From the NCBI GenBank assembly GCA_948567375.1, contig OX419757.1:52759665-52823664 (forward strand): a stretch of DNA of 64,000 nucleotides, read 5' to 3'. Below the pieces are notes generated by a model that was not told the DNA's origin, searched no databases, and saw only the letters and a program-made list of their open reading frames with translations. The position numbers and the translations under genes were made by a program. Of the stretch, positions 34,691-46,094 are shown piece after piece. The stretch comes from Lunularia cruciata. Its lineage: Eukaryota > Streptophyta > Marchantiopsida > Lunulariales > Lunulariaceae. The first letter of the stretch is position 1. Each line of letters starts with the position of its first letter.

Positions 34691-36540
34691 TTTGTGCATG
34701 TGTGTGGTATTATGATTTTTAGCTTAGTATTACAAATACTTGAATGATATTATTTATAGAAAGATAAAGATTGGTTCTACATTAGTCATGATTAGCTAAA
34801 GTTATTCATAGCTAAGATAGTGGGGACCTTACTTTAGAGGAAGTGGAAAGATGAGCACCACTATTTTGGATTCTAGTGTGTTGACTTGGTATATTCCTAG
34901 GTGTTTGGCTTTGAGGAAAGAGTTGAGAACTCTTGGGCCCGTAAGCTTTTTTGTTTTGGATTCTTCTATAGTCCAAGGATAGCCCATATGAAGAAATCCT
35001 TGACTTAGTGGTTGGGTCAAGATAAGATCACATGCTTAGTGGAATATGCCCATGTGGATGGATATTCTTTTATACTTTTTGACTTTACTTGACTTTTAGC
35101 TTAGTAACTTGAGTTATTCCAGTAATTAGTAACTTTGGTACGTATTTATTTTCACAAGTATATAAACTAGGGATGAGGAGGTACTCATCATCCTTTCAAT
35201 CACAACTATCTTTGTCTCATTGAGTTCTCTAGTGAGCAATGTCTTGAGTCTTAGAGTGTTAGTGTTGGAGGAGTATGATGGAGTTAGGGTTCTTTGCCTT
35301 CTTAGTCCATGGTGCGCTACCATAATAGCCATCAAAGGTTCATCTTGAGTGAGAGACAAGCTGGCTCACAGTCTTGGATTGCCCCCCAATGCCTCCTAGT
35401 GCTTCTCAATGCCCCTTATGTCTTGCTTTTTTCACAATGAAGAATAAGTTTTTTTCCTTTGTTGTTTTTGTAGGTTCTTCCATGTACAGTACATGGAAGA
35501 AAATTTGTTAGCTCTTGGGACAAGAATTTGTGCACTAGCTTGGTCAAGGGGAGGCAATTCAGATTGAAAATTGATATAATGAAAGATGCACTTGCAATGC
35601 CAAGGGAGAAGACACCAAGGAGGAGGATTGTTCTTTACACCGTAGTTTCATATTGGTTTCCACAAAGAGATAGAGTTGCAAAGAGGTAATTGGCAAGGCA
35701 ATGTGTGTATCTTGCTTGAAGTGCTTTCTTCTAGTTCATTAGTGCACTTGTGGCACCAACTATGTGGCCCAAGATTGTACATGGCATTTGGTTCTCAACA
35801 CTAAGACAAAATTGAGGAGATTTGGCATGGAGGATTATGATTGAGGATAGTTAGCATTTCAAGCTATCATTGTAGAGGTGGGGAGTTTGCAAAGCCAATT
35901 GTAGAGACCAAAGGAGTGCAGGTTCAGAGTCACCTTCCTTGGGCATATACTCACTAATCTCTTTGTGGAGAGAGGTTTCATTCCGGAGGAGGAAGTGATG
36001 TACTTGAGTGATGGAGAAGAGGAGCTTATATATGATGAAGAGGAGGATGATCATGATGATCATGAAGATGCAAAGAATGTTAATGAGGACAAGGACACAA
36101 GTGCTTATGATATACAAGATGAGTGAGAGGATGAGGATGGTGAGTGAATGATTAGATTTCAATTTTGGCATTGATTTTTGTATGTTTTCATTGTTTGAAA
36201 ACATACATATATATATTGTACATATCATTATTGGATTTAATAAATATGTTAATTTAGCATGCCTTAATTAATGAACTTGTGTATTTACTTGATGCAAGAG
36301 TGAGTTTTATTTGATGGATGACTAAATGTACCACTTGTGAATAGGTGTTCAACATATTTGTGTTGATACATGCCTTACCAATAGTGAGATCTCCATCTTC
36401 ATCCTTTGAGAAAGCTCCATTCTCCCTCTTCTTCCCCTTCTCCCCTCTCTCTACATGTGGAAGGGGTATCTCATCCCACTTCTATCATAATAACTTCACC
36501 TTCTTCTTGTTCTATTGATATCACTCGTGTTCTAGATGAT
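34691..36540. other. Unassigned intergenic DNA with coding-like traces
   Basis: No recognised gene. An acidic coding-like stretch on the plus strand at about 35990-36130 is rich in Glu/Asp codons and has no family match that I can name. The rest is AT-rich. Confidence 0.4.
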
Positions 36541-36558
36541 TATGTTTGAGCGGCTAAG

Positions 36559-36809
36559 GAGGAAGAAAGACTTATGGTTGAGTGTGAGAGTAGATTAGAG
36601 AGTGTAGAGGAGCAAGAGAGATTACTACTTGAGCGTGAGAGCAATTAGAGAGTGTAGAGGATTGCAAGAGATTAGTGCTTGAGCACAAGAGGCGAGTGGA
36701 GAGTAAAGAGGAGCAAGAGAGATTAGTGCTTAATCATGAGAGGAGATTGGAGACCATAGAGGAGCATGGTAGATTGTTAGTAGAGATGGAGAGAGAGCAT
36801 AGTTTAGCT
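36559..36809 (+). repeat. Five 48-51 bp tandem units encoding a charged coiled coil
   Basis: Units start at 36559, 36607, 36657, 36708 and 36759, each opening GAGGA(A/G). In the plus frame they encode about 17 residues like 'EEQERLVLNHERRLETI', Glu/Arg-rich with heptad-like Leu spacing. Unit 2 has lost 1 bp, which breaks the upstream frame. The open part 36675-36929 covers the later units and continues into non-repeat sequence. Confidence 0.85.
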
Positions 36810-37058
36810 GATTTGGACTTGGACATCTTAGGTGTCGTTGCCATGTTTGAGGTTTATAGGGTCCAATTACAAAATCAAGCACAAGAGTTAGCATTTGTTA
36901 TGGAGAGGTGCAAGAGTGCATATGTTTAGGTAGAGGAGAATGAGAGTAGTCTAGCTCAAGTACGTGCTCATGTGGCTTATCTTGGACCTAGACTACGTGT
37001 TATTGCTTGTAAGACCCATACCCGCCATGAGATGTAAACCCAAATTGATGCCACCAAT

Positions 37059-37721
37059 GTGTTACCACGCACTATTGTGACTCGAGAGACCCAGACTTTT
37101 GCATCATCGGGTAGTGTGGAGACTCAAGGGACTCAAATTGAGTTTAGAGAGAGGCTTCATCTATCAAGAGAGTATATTCCATGTATTCTCTTCCCAAGCT
37201 TCATGCAAAAGAAGATTATTATTGTGGATGTTACTTGTTTAGCATCATTTTGGATTCATGGTAGCTTTGGTTTCCGTGCATGGGAGATTATAACTACTAG
37301 GTATGGTTGGTGCACTCAGACACAATCAAGGCCTGTAGGGTGGGTTGCATGCACTGGGGTTTGCAATTTCATTCAATTTTGTTTGCTACGCTTTGAGGTT
37401 ATCTTGTGGATAGATCTTACTCCGGATGGAGTGGAGTGGTTGTTTTGGAGCATGTGGCAATGGTCGGAACTCCTAGAGGGAGTTCACACTAGGTCTCTCC
37501 TCATGGTATGTTTGTGTTTTGCAGATGTCCAGCAAGATGATGAGTTTAGAGGACTTAGAGTTAGATCATATGAGCATCTCATTTCATTAGGTTTACCACT
37601 TCTTTATCTCCTTATCCTAAATTGTTTTGCACTCTCTTCTTACGGTGTAGTTTTGAATACGCTTTTTGCAATTCACACCATGAATCTGTTCAAAATGCTT
37701 GAGGTCTTCCAAATAATCTAG
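37059..37721 (+). other. Unrecognised 220-codon open frame
   Basis: Second-longest minus-or-plus frame outside retroelements after ISY1. The coding sense continues 5' (36930-37058) through a stop, so it may be the 3' part of a broken gene linked with the coiled-coil repeats. The first 50 residues are polar ('TRETQTFASSGSVETQGTQIEF'), and the rest is rich in Trp, Leu and Phe, with a hydrophobic C-terminal half. I recognise no domain. It could be a chance frame or a degenerate transposon gene. Confidence 0.3.
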
Positions 37722-38411
37722 TATTTGGCCGTAATGGTGCATCGCCATGTGGAACTCTCATCTCGTTAGCTTTGCATGGCATGAAAGAAGCCATCTTCAA
37801 CAATTCTCCAAATTTCCCTAATGATGGTTTAGGTTACAAATCGAAACTTTGAGTCCATAAATCTTGGATATGCATCCAAAAGTGTGCCTCCTCCACTACA
37901 ACAAGGTACCCGATCTCCCATTGTTATATTATCACCGCCCTTTTGGAGTAAAATCTCTTGCAATCAATTTCTTGGTTGCCGTAGGGTGGTGCAGATCATT
38001 TTCCATAACTCGAGCTCTCCAATGCCACATTAATCTATAGAAATGAACAACCACACCAATGCTAACTACAAAACCGCCTTTTAGTTGACGGACAGAAAGT
38101 GCATTTACACTAGGGGATGCTGAATTTGAGGTGGGATTTCAAATAGTTGAGAGCTAAATTTTGGAAACGCAAACAAATTTTAAAAGTCTCCCTCCAAAAC
38201 ACACGGTTATCCTCTTATTAAACCATGTCAGCTATTTGGAGAATCATTTATTACTAAACATTAGTACCGTTACATTTGATTTTTACAAATGAATGCACAT
38301 TGGCCCGCGTACCCAATATCACAAATAATGGTGCGTTCGTTTATTAACATCTCGTTCAGAGTTCACTAAAAATATTTAAAAAGTTTGTTATTTATCCCGC
38401 AAATATCTGTC
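37722..38411. other. Intergenic DNA upstream of fibrillarin
   Basis: No gene recognised. Composition becomes more balanced towards the fibrillarin promoter. Confidence 0.5.
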
Positions 38412-38520
38412 AAAACTATAACCGAAACCTTTAATGTAATTCAGTACCGATAGTGACATTAGTGCAAAACTATATCTGAAACCCCTTAGTGTAGTTCGGT
38501 ACCGATAGTGACATTAGTGC
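38412..38520. repeat. Two-copy 54/55-bp tandem repeat in fibrillarin upstream region
   Basis: Copies 38412-38465 and 38466-38520, both ending ACCGATAGTGACATTAGTGC. They lie about 215-320 bp upstream of the fibrillarin start. Confidence 0.92.
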
Positions 38521-38590
38521 ACCGCACCGAGGTATGGAGGCACAACGGCTGTGGTTCGTCGTATTGGGGACTGTACTGTGGTATGAGCCA

Positions 38591-38608
38591 AAACCCTAAT
38601 TCTGGGCC
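38591..38608 (+). promoter_or_regulatory. Telo-box plus site II motif upstream of fibrillarin
   Basis: AAACCCTAA at 38591-38599 (telo-box) followed by TGGGCC at 38603-38608 (site II core). In plants this pair is typical of promoters of ribosomal-protein and nucleolar genes. It lies about 130-145 bp before the start codon, so near the likely transcription start. Function is inferred from motif and context. Confidence 0.75.
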
Positions 38609-38734
38609 TGAGTCATATAAACCCAGAGTCTCCAAGGAATCCTTAAGCGTTACTACCGTCTGTTCTCTGCTCTCCAAGAAATCGATTCCTGTTTCGAACT
38701 TGACAATTGAGGTGTGCACGCCGAATCTGTCAAC

Positions 38735-40609
38735 ATGAGTAAGTCACATGGTCTTTTAGCACCTGTGTATCTGCTTGCTTGTCTGTGGCATAGAATGTAG
38801 TTAGAACCTCGAGACTAGAAAAAGCGGAGGATAGCGGCATCTGCCCCTGTCGGAGTTGTGGTAAAGAACGTGGTTGTGATGGTTGGGAGGACTTGAGCCT
38901 GTGGGTGCTTAGTTCGGCTCTGGAGTCAGCAGATTGTGCTTAATATTTTGGAGTGGCATTGAACAAATTTTTGTATGGATGTAGAGTATCGTGGATTCGA
39001 TTTTCGTCATTAACAGATGTCTGCCACTTGCATGAGCCATCAGCTGAACGTACCTCGTCGTGCTTCTTGCAGGTGGATTCAGGGGTGGTGGAAGCCGCGG
39101 GGGTAGCCGTGGTGGCCGAGATGGCGGAAGCAGAGGTGGAAGAGGTGGAGGCCGGAGCTTTGGTGCAGGTAGAGGCGGTGGTCGTGGACCACCAGGAGGA
39201 GGCCGAGGGGGTCGCGGTGGTGGTCGTGGAGGCAGAGGTGGAGGAATGAAGGGTGGAGCTAAGGTAGTCATAGAACCTCACAGACATGAAGGTGTATTTG
39301 TAGCCAAGGCCAAGGAAGACGCTTTGGTCACCAAGAACATGGTTCCCGGAGAGAGTGTATACGGAGAAAAAAGAATTAGTGTTGAGGTTGAGGGAGGAGA
39401 ACCTGGAGCTAAGGTTGAATACAGGGTTTGGAATCCTTTCAGGTCGAAGCTTGCAGCTGCCATCCTCGGAGGTGTGGACAACATCTGGATTGTAAGTTGG
39501 TTCTAAAATCTCGTTCTTGCTTTACAGCTCCAGTATTGAATGAATTGACCCTGATACTTGGAGACGCCTCAGATTCATTCTCTTGACATCGTATTTATTT
39601 GATTCGCAGAAACCTGGATCGCACGTCCTCTACCTCGGAGCTGCCTCCGGAACAACAGTTTCTCACGTTTCTGACCTTGTTGGTCCAACTGGTATAGTAT
39701 ATGCCGTTGAGTTTTCTCACAGGAGTGGACGTGATTTGGTAAACATGGCTAAGAAGCGGACGAACGTGATTCCCATAATTGAAGACGCTAGGCACCCTAA
39801 CCGATACCGAATGCTCATGGGAATGGTGGATGTGATTTTTGCCGATGTTGCCCAGCCTGATCAGGTAATGTATGCTGTTGTTGCAACACGCTATGACCGC
39901 AGCTCTTGCTGTCGGCCGAAATGGCTTCAAATTAAGGCGTATGAAGATATTATGGATTCCCCTTCACTTAAATTATAAGTGATAAATCCACTCTGACGCT
40001 TCTGCCCGTCTGGGTCTTTAGTTGTAAGTAAGCTCCCTGATTGTACTGCTTTGGGAGAGGCTACGTGTCTGCTAATGTAGCGCATGGCGATACAACTCGG
40101 ATTACCCCACACGATTCCTTATGCTACGGTGCGCGAGCCGGGTGGTTGAGTTTAATTTTTCGTTCTGATTCCCAAACTGATTAGCAGATGCGTCGGGCTG
40201 CTTGCTTGTTGTCCACGGACGTCTTGAATTTTTGTAGGCTCGTATCGTCGCCCTTAACGCCCACAATTTCCTGAAGAACGGAGGTCATTTCGTTATTTCT
40301 ATCAAGGTATTTCTTTCTAAGACATCACCGAGCCGGCACTCGGGGACCCAAGCTGTGTTGTACCCATGGATGTCCACTGTCCATTTCGTAGTAGTACCTG
40401 CCTGTCAGTCGCTGACTGTTTGATCACTGCAGGCAAACTGTATCGATTCCACGGTTCCTGCAGAGGCTGTTTTCGCGGCTGAGGTGAAGAAGTTGCAAAA
40501 GGAGCAATTCAAACCGTCAGAGCAGGTGACATTGGAGCCTTTTGAACGAGATCATGCTTGTGTTGTCGGTGCGTACCGAGTAGCAAAGAAGCAAAAGACA
40601 ACCGCGTAG
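38735..40609 (+). CDS. FIB: Fibrillarin (rRNA 2'-O-methyltransferase)
   Basis: Nucleolar box C/D snoRNP methyltransferase that 2'-O-methylates rRNA at guide-selected sites using S-adenosylmethionine. Exons by GT-AG borders: 38735-38738, 39073-39491, 39610-39864, 40238-40306, 40433-40609; joined 924 nt, 307 aa, in frame. Residues 2-60 are a Gly/Arg-rich GAR domain. The methyltransferase fold follows, with SAM-binding '[17 protein letters not shown]' (residues about 147-163) and the family signature '[15 protein letters not shown]' (about 169-183), then 'EDARHP' and '[12 protein letters not shown]', ending '[13 protein letters not shown]'. The start ATG splits from the rest after one extra base (ATGA|GTAAGT). 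No ATG lies in frame just upstream of the GAR exon, which supports this start. Nothing essential is missing. Confidence 0.95.
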
Positions 40610-42100
40610 GGAGCATATACACCTTAGGCGTGTCTGCACGCGAAGAGAATTGTGAAATTATGTAGCGACCCTGAAAGGGTAGGAATTTGCAACTGTAGGA
40701 ACCATCTGATTGAGCTGTAACTTACCGTATAGACGAACCAGAACTAGGTGCAGAAGTGAATCTCAGCATTGTACATATTCTACGGTGTAGTGCGCTAATA
40801 TATTTGTCCCGACATCTTCAACATCAACGAGACACACTCAATGACAATTCATCTTGTCTCAGTGTCCAATATTCATTTCTCAGCATCACATTTCCCATCC
40901 CTGCAGTACTTTTGAGCTCACTATGTGAGCTCACAACTACGACCTCTTGTCTTACACGACAAATGCAAGAAAATGGACAAAGAGAGCAAAAGAAATTGCT
41001 TCTCTAAGATGATGTGGAAGGGACAAGCAATCGAAGGCGAGCAGTTAACTCTTGTCTCTCGGATGAACAAGCAGTACAATATTGCGAACTGAAATTTTGG
41101 TCTGGTTCTCATCTCAGTAGGAAATTTGCAGTGTGCTTATTGCACATAACGTACAAGGTGTATAGACACCGGCAAATGGAACGAAAACTGCTTCTATATG
41201 CACAAGAAGGTGGAAGCGTAGACCGTACACAGGCACTGCGGGAAATGGCATACTTTCTGAACAAAGAAATCGGAGCTTGCAGCCCATTACAACACACACA
41301 TCTTCACAACAAGCCTCAACCGTTCAGAGTCTTCCATAACAATAGACAACCATCCGCACAGTACTCCTCGAAGTAAGTCTGGTGAGATTGTAGTATGAGG
41401 ATTCAAGAGTCCTACAGGAGCGTACGTAACCCATATTCCTAGTGTCCCCCACAGAGCATAATTGGAATGCCGAAGACTGGTTCGATAACCGGTTGAGACT
41501 AGTTGCCATATGCGTACAATCCCGAACGGGAAGTCACATATGTTCGTAAGTGACCACTCTGACCGTATGAACAGCTTCTGCATCTGGCTGCCGGCAACTC
41601 CAGGTTGCAATAAAACCTGCGAACGGATGTACCCAGAAGAGTTGAGCACTGTGAGCATGCACTCAAACCAGTAGGAACTGACTAGCAGTTTCATGGTACA
41701 TACTAAGTGCACATTATGTACCTGGCTTATTCTGCTGAAAGATACTATGTCAACTACCAGGGTCATGAAAATTCATCACAGCTTTCAATTTTCTGGTCAT
41801 GGTCGATACGTATGTGTTCTCCATCAACTCTGAGATGAGAATTAGAAGCCACTATGTAGTTGAAGTTTGTAGTCCCATCCATCGTTTTTCCTACCCGGTC
41901 GCCTTTCTTACTTTGTAGTTGAAGTTTGTCAGCTAGATCTTTGGAATCTTCCTTAAAGTGTTGTGTTCTCTTAGTTTCTATATCATCTTCAGTATCACTC
42001 AAATGATTGTTGTATGGACTCAAAAGATCATACTGTACTTCTTCGTCCGCCTCTCATGTTGATCGTATTCTGGGTTAGCATTGCTCCTCATGCAACTTGA
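40610..42100. other. Fibrillarin 3' flank and intergenic DNA
   Basis: The first 150-200 bp are likely 3' UTR. Two overlapping opposite frames, 41014-41376 (+, 120 codons) and 41287-41766 (-, 159 codons), have no recognised domain. Composition is balanced and non-repetitive. Confidence 0.45.
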
Positions 42101-44640
42101 AACGGTTAGTGTGTCAAATTATGACTAATATCTACAGGTCAAGGACGTAAAGTAACATAGTGGGAATATCTCAATCATACAAAACTTTCTTTCATTATTT
42201 GTCCACCTTTGCTAAGTATTATTAACTTATGGGAATCCCTCATCTCATTTATTTATGTAATTGCTTAGTTAGTTTCAACAACCGGAAATGATGATCTCTA
42301 TTTCTGTTGATTCCTTAAGCACTCCTCCTTCCTTACATGGATATATAAGCTCCATTAATGTTCTATGAGGCCAGTTCCCACACTTGTTCTCGTCAACAAT
42401 AAACGAACGAGTTCACCTGAGTGTCTCAATTTACACATCCTGCCTCAAATTCCATGCCTTGGCATTTTTCTTCCTTTACCTACCTATAATAGAACTGTTT
42501 CTACATGTGATGTTTACTTACTATTAATTTTCTTACTAACCATCTTCAGTGTTGTCAATGAAGGTTATCAAAAACTGTCTCAAATTCATTGCGATGCTTA
42601 GCGTTTTTCTTGTCCTGCATATCCTATTTATATTTGAAGTTAGGCCAAGTTTGTCGTTGAGTAAGATGTTGAGGTGTGGACAAACTTTAAAGACCGCTTT
42701 AGAGGAACGAATTAGTGTAAACACACCATTAGAAATTTATCAAAACACCAGTCTATTTTTATTTTTACTTTTTATGAATAAAATGGTTAATAAGAAGAGG
42801 GGTGGTTATCTATAATTTTCAGCAGGCATGAATGGATCAGTAGGGAAGGTAATACTAAATATTCCGATAGTTTGATTATTCTGAGATCAGTTGGAAATGT
42901 CTGTAGATTACCATCAGCTCTAATCCAATTAAAATCAAAATATTGTCCCCTTTGTGATTTTAGAAGCCTGTTATGTCTGAAACCAGCTCCTATTATGTCC
43001 TCTATTCTCTTTGGATCTTAGAACCGTGAAATTTGTGAATGTGCTACATGTTTTGAGTGCTTTCTTTTCTTGCTCTTTCCATCTTGCTCCACTTTATTTA
43101 ATCACTTTAGAACAAAAAGGTCTCTTCCCTTATTGAGCATAAACTAAGAATGCACTGAAAATTGCTACCTGCTACAAAGGTGTCAATTTGAGACTCGTGA
43201 AAAAAAATATTTATTATTGAGAGAAATGAATTAAATGAAATGACATGTTTAGGCAACCGAGCAATGCAGCAAAGTAGGTGAAACTCAAGCTTTTCTGAGA
43301 TCGATCACTTTCTTTGTACAAATTGACTTCTATTTTATCTCATGGGGGTTTTAGCTCTTAATGATTGTTGCTGAAATCATAACTTCTTTTTAGTCAGTGC
43401 ATCGTGGACTAGAAAGAAGAGATAAAGATTCACATTCTTCAAAGATTAAAGTCTACATTTTTATAAGACTCATGATCTTTTTCGCTAAATAAATCAAGAA
43501 GAGAAATATCCACAATAACAAAGGATGGAGACTTACTCGATGATAAGTTCTCAATTCTTCCGAACTACAGTAATATTCAATAAGAATTTTACTATAATAT
43601 ATTGTATTTTGATATAGTGATGTTCTTTCCAGCTATATGTTTGTTAAGATAATTTGAGTTCATCAGGACTAATTTAAAACTTTAGATAAAATCTATAGAA
43701 TAAGCACTTTAGATTCCGAGAACATAAAAGTTAGTGTCATTAATCATTACGTTAATATAAAATGTGTTACTATAGAGGTAATAATTTTTAGATTTATTCA
43801 TTCTCTTCTTAAGATAATCCACTAAGAGCTTGAATAGAAAATTATAATATGCAACATCACCTATGATCTTTCATTAAATCCATGAGAATCTGAAATGATA
43901 CAATACTCATTCTTGTTAATTGTCTAAATACAATAATAAGACCAAGGTCCATTTAGAACTCTTTTCTAGTGTTTTTGAATAACAAGCATATCCAACAAAG
44001 TACCACCAAAATCATCTCTTCCTTTCTTTACCTACTCTATCATCTAATTATTCGCTTTCTTCCTGCACCTCATGCGCTGCTTCTTGCTCTCTTCTCCCAA
44101 CATTATGAAGACTCTCTAGTCAGAGAGTCTTCATAATTTCTCCCTTGAGATAGTACGACGAAATATAAAGCAATTTGTGGAAATTAGATTTTGAATAGTT
44201 GTAAAATAACATACATTATAAAGAATTTAAAAGAACCTAATAAGTTCGGAGAAACTGCAAAGTTCCCAAGGGCCACAGTTTTAGGAGTTTGGTTATCTTG
44301 CGCTATTGATAAGATCGATTAACATTGAAATGTTGGCTAAGGGGCAGAAGAACCTGCAAAAAACCGAATACGAGTAAATTAAAAAAAATGATTCTTCAAA
44401 GATAATTCTTTTGGCTACGGAGAAAATAACAAAATTTGAAGATAGGATTGTGGCTACGAACCCAGCAATGTAAAAGGCATCCCCCATTAAAGTCCAGCAA
44501 GTACTTCTACAAGAAATCCTAGAAAGTAAAAGGATATAAAATAATTAAAATATCCGAGAAAATAGTTGTATATTTAATTTCCAAAGTACTCACAAACAAA
44601 GCAAAACATAAGATAAGAGAAGATAAATGGAACCAACCTG
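42101..44640. other. AT-rich intergenic DNA with a perfect hairpin
   Basis: No gene recognised. The only structured item is the inverted repeat at 44102-44137. Confidence 0.5.
44102..44137. repeat. Perfect 16-bp inverted repeat with 4-base loop
   Basis: Arms ATTATGAAGACTCTCT (44102-44117) and its exact reverse complement (44122-44137), loop AGTC. It could extrude as a cruciform or fold as a hairpin in RNA. No T run or gene end makes it a terminator. Confidence 0.9.
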
Positions 44641-44951
44641 GAGGGAGCAAACTAACCGAGTAGAAACGGAGTGAGTTGCAAGGACGGACAGTTAGCAGGA
44701 GACTCCTCCGTCCATAGTAGCCAGGGGTAAGTCGTCTTTGGAGTTGGGGCTTAGCTCCATCTTACCATTTTCATCTCTCCCTTGTACGGCTTCATTTTTT
44801 CTACGCGGTCGTCCTTTCTCTCTTTGGAGTTGAGTTGCGAAAGAAGCGACGTTGAACCACGCATAGCGACTGCGAACTGCATAACCGAACAGCTTGCCGG
44901 CTGCAGGGCATGACTGCGTTACTCGAACGTAGTGACGGAGGTTGAAGCGGC

Positions 44952-44977
44952 AGTAACCCTAGGATGTTAGGGTTACT
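44952..44977. promoter_or_regulatory. Inverted pair of telo-boxes upstream of RPL26
   Basis: AGTAACCCTA (44952-44961) and its perfect reverse complement TAGGGTTACT (44968-44977), separated by 6 bp, about 110-130 bp before the RPL26 start. Both arms hold the AACCCTA telo-box core common in plant ribosomal-protein promoters. Confidence 0.75.
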
Positions 44978-45084
44978 GATTCTCGTCGTCCACCTTCCTT
45001 TTCTCCTCTCCAGTCCAATCGCTCTTCCTTTCTCCTCCTCTCTGTTTCTGCTCCTCGCGAATTTGTGAAGCCCGAGCTGTCAAA

Positions 45085-46094
45085 ATGAAGTTCAACCCAA
45101 GTGAGTGGATTTCCTGAAATTGGTAGACTGGAAGATTGTGCAGGGATACCTGCGTCGAAAATGTTTGCGTGCTGAGACGAGGATTTTATTCCGAAAGTTC
45201 GTTTTTCGCTGCTTAGGGTTCCAGACTGCTTGTTGACCAGAAGTTTGTGTTTCAGGAGTTAGCAGCTCTCGACGCAAGTCACGCAGGGCGCACTTCAGCG
45301 CTCCATCGAGTGTGAGGCGCATTTTGATGAGCGCAGCTCTATCGTCGGACTTGAAGAACAAATACAACGTAAGTCAAATACAGTACTGTGCCTGTTGATG
45401 ATTCTTGCTTTCTCCAATTGGTGATATTCAACTCTCGAAGCACTTTGCAGTGCATCTTCATAAAATATCGACCTTCCCCGCTCGCCGTGCTAAGATTAGA
45501 TATCTTGAAATGCCAGTTCCCTTCCGCCATCTTTCTAGTTTGAGCTGCCCTCTAATCTACATTAATTAAAAAATCATCGGAGGTTCTACATACTTTACTC
45601 ATCTATTATCTCTTCACGATTCAGGTCCGATCTGTGCCCGTCCGCAAGGATGACGAGGTTCAGGTAGTCCGCGGTACCTTCAAGGGACGTGAGGGTAAGG
45701 TCGTGCAGGTCTACAGACGCAAGTGGGTGATCCATGTCGAGCGCATCACCCGTGAGAAGGTGAACGGTAAGTTTGCCCCTAACTCTGTCCACCAGAGTGG
45801 AGTGTAATTTGATAAGCTCGGGAAGAGTACTGTCTGGAGCTGCATGCTGTTTCTCAAGTGTATTCCGGAGTTCTCTGAGACTTCATTCTCGAACCTTACC
45901 ATCTTAATACCATTTCTGCAGGTGCCACCGTGAATGTTGGCATTGACCCATCCAAGGTGATTATCACCAAGTTGAAGTTAGACAAGGACAGGAAGGCTCT
46001 CCTTGACAGGAAGGGTAAGGGTAGAGCCGCCGAGAAGGGCAAGGGTAAATTTACCGCAGAGGATGTTGCCCCCCCACTACAAGAGGTGGACTAA
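45085..46094 (+). CDS. RPL26: 60S ribosomal protein L26 (uL24)
   Basis: Cytosolic large-subunit ribosomal protein that binds 25S/5.8S rRNA near the exit tunnel. Exons by GT-AG borders: 45085-45100 (16 nt), 45256-45368, 45625-45766, 45922-46094; joined 444 nt, 147 aa, in frame. It starts '[20 protein letters not shown]' across the first junction. The KOW-type rRNA-binding segment is in exon 3 ('[20 protein letters not shown]'), then '[16 protein letters not shown]', and the basic tail '[16 protein letters not shown]' ends 'LQEVD'. Length matches eukaryotic L26 (about 145 aa). The start agrees with the conserved family N-terminus. Confidence 0.97.

Noticed and set aside
34358..34715. Proline-rich protein frames across the C-rich repeat
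   Set aside because: All three plus frames are open there because the repeat lacks stops; they are by-products of a minisatellite.
39060..39506. Fibrillarin start inside exon 2 region
   Set aside because: That frame opens at GTG, not ATG, and runs through the intron acceptor; the spliced ATGA start gives the proper protein.
39940..40002. Possible box C/D snoRNA in fibrillarin intron 3 (ATGAAGA, GTGATAA, CTGA with a short GCG/CGC stem)
   Set aside because: The C box has a mismatch, C' is too close to D to leave a guide, and I could not match a guide to rRNA. Plant fibrillarin genes are known to host snoRNAs in introns, so the idea is reasonable, but the evidence here is too thin.
41287..41766. 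159-codon minus-strand open frame downstream of fibrillarin
   Set aside because: Overlaps another unrelated frame on the plus strand and shows no domain; balanced base composition alone can give frames of this length.
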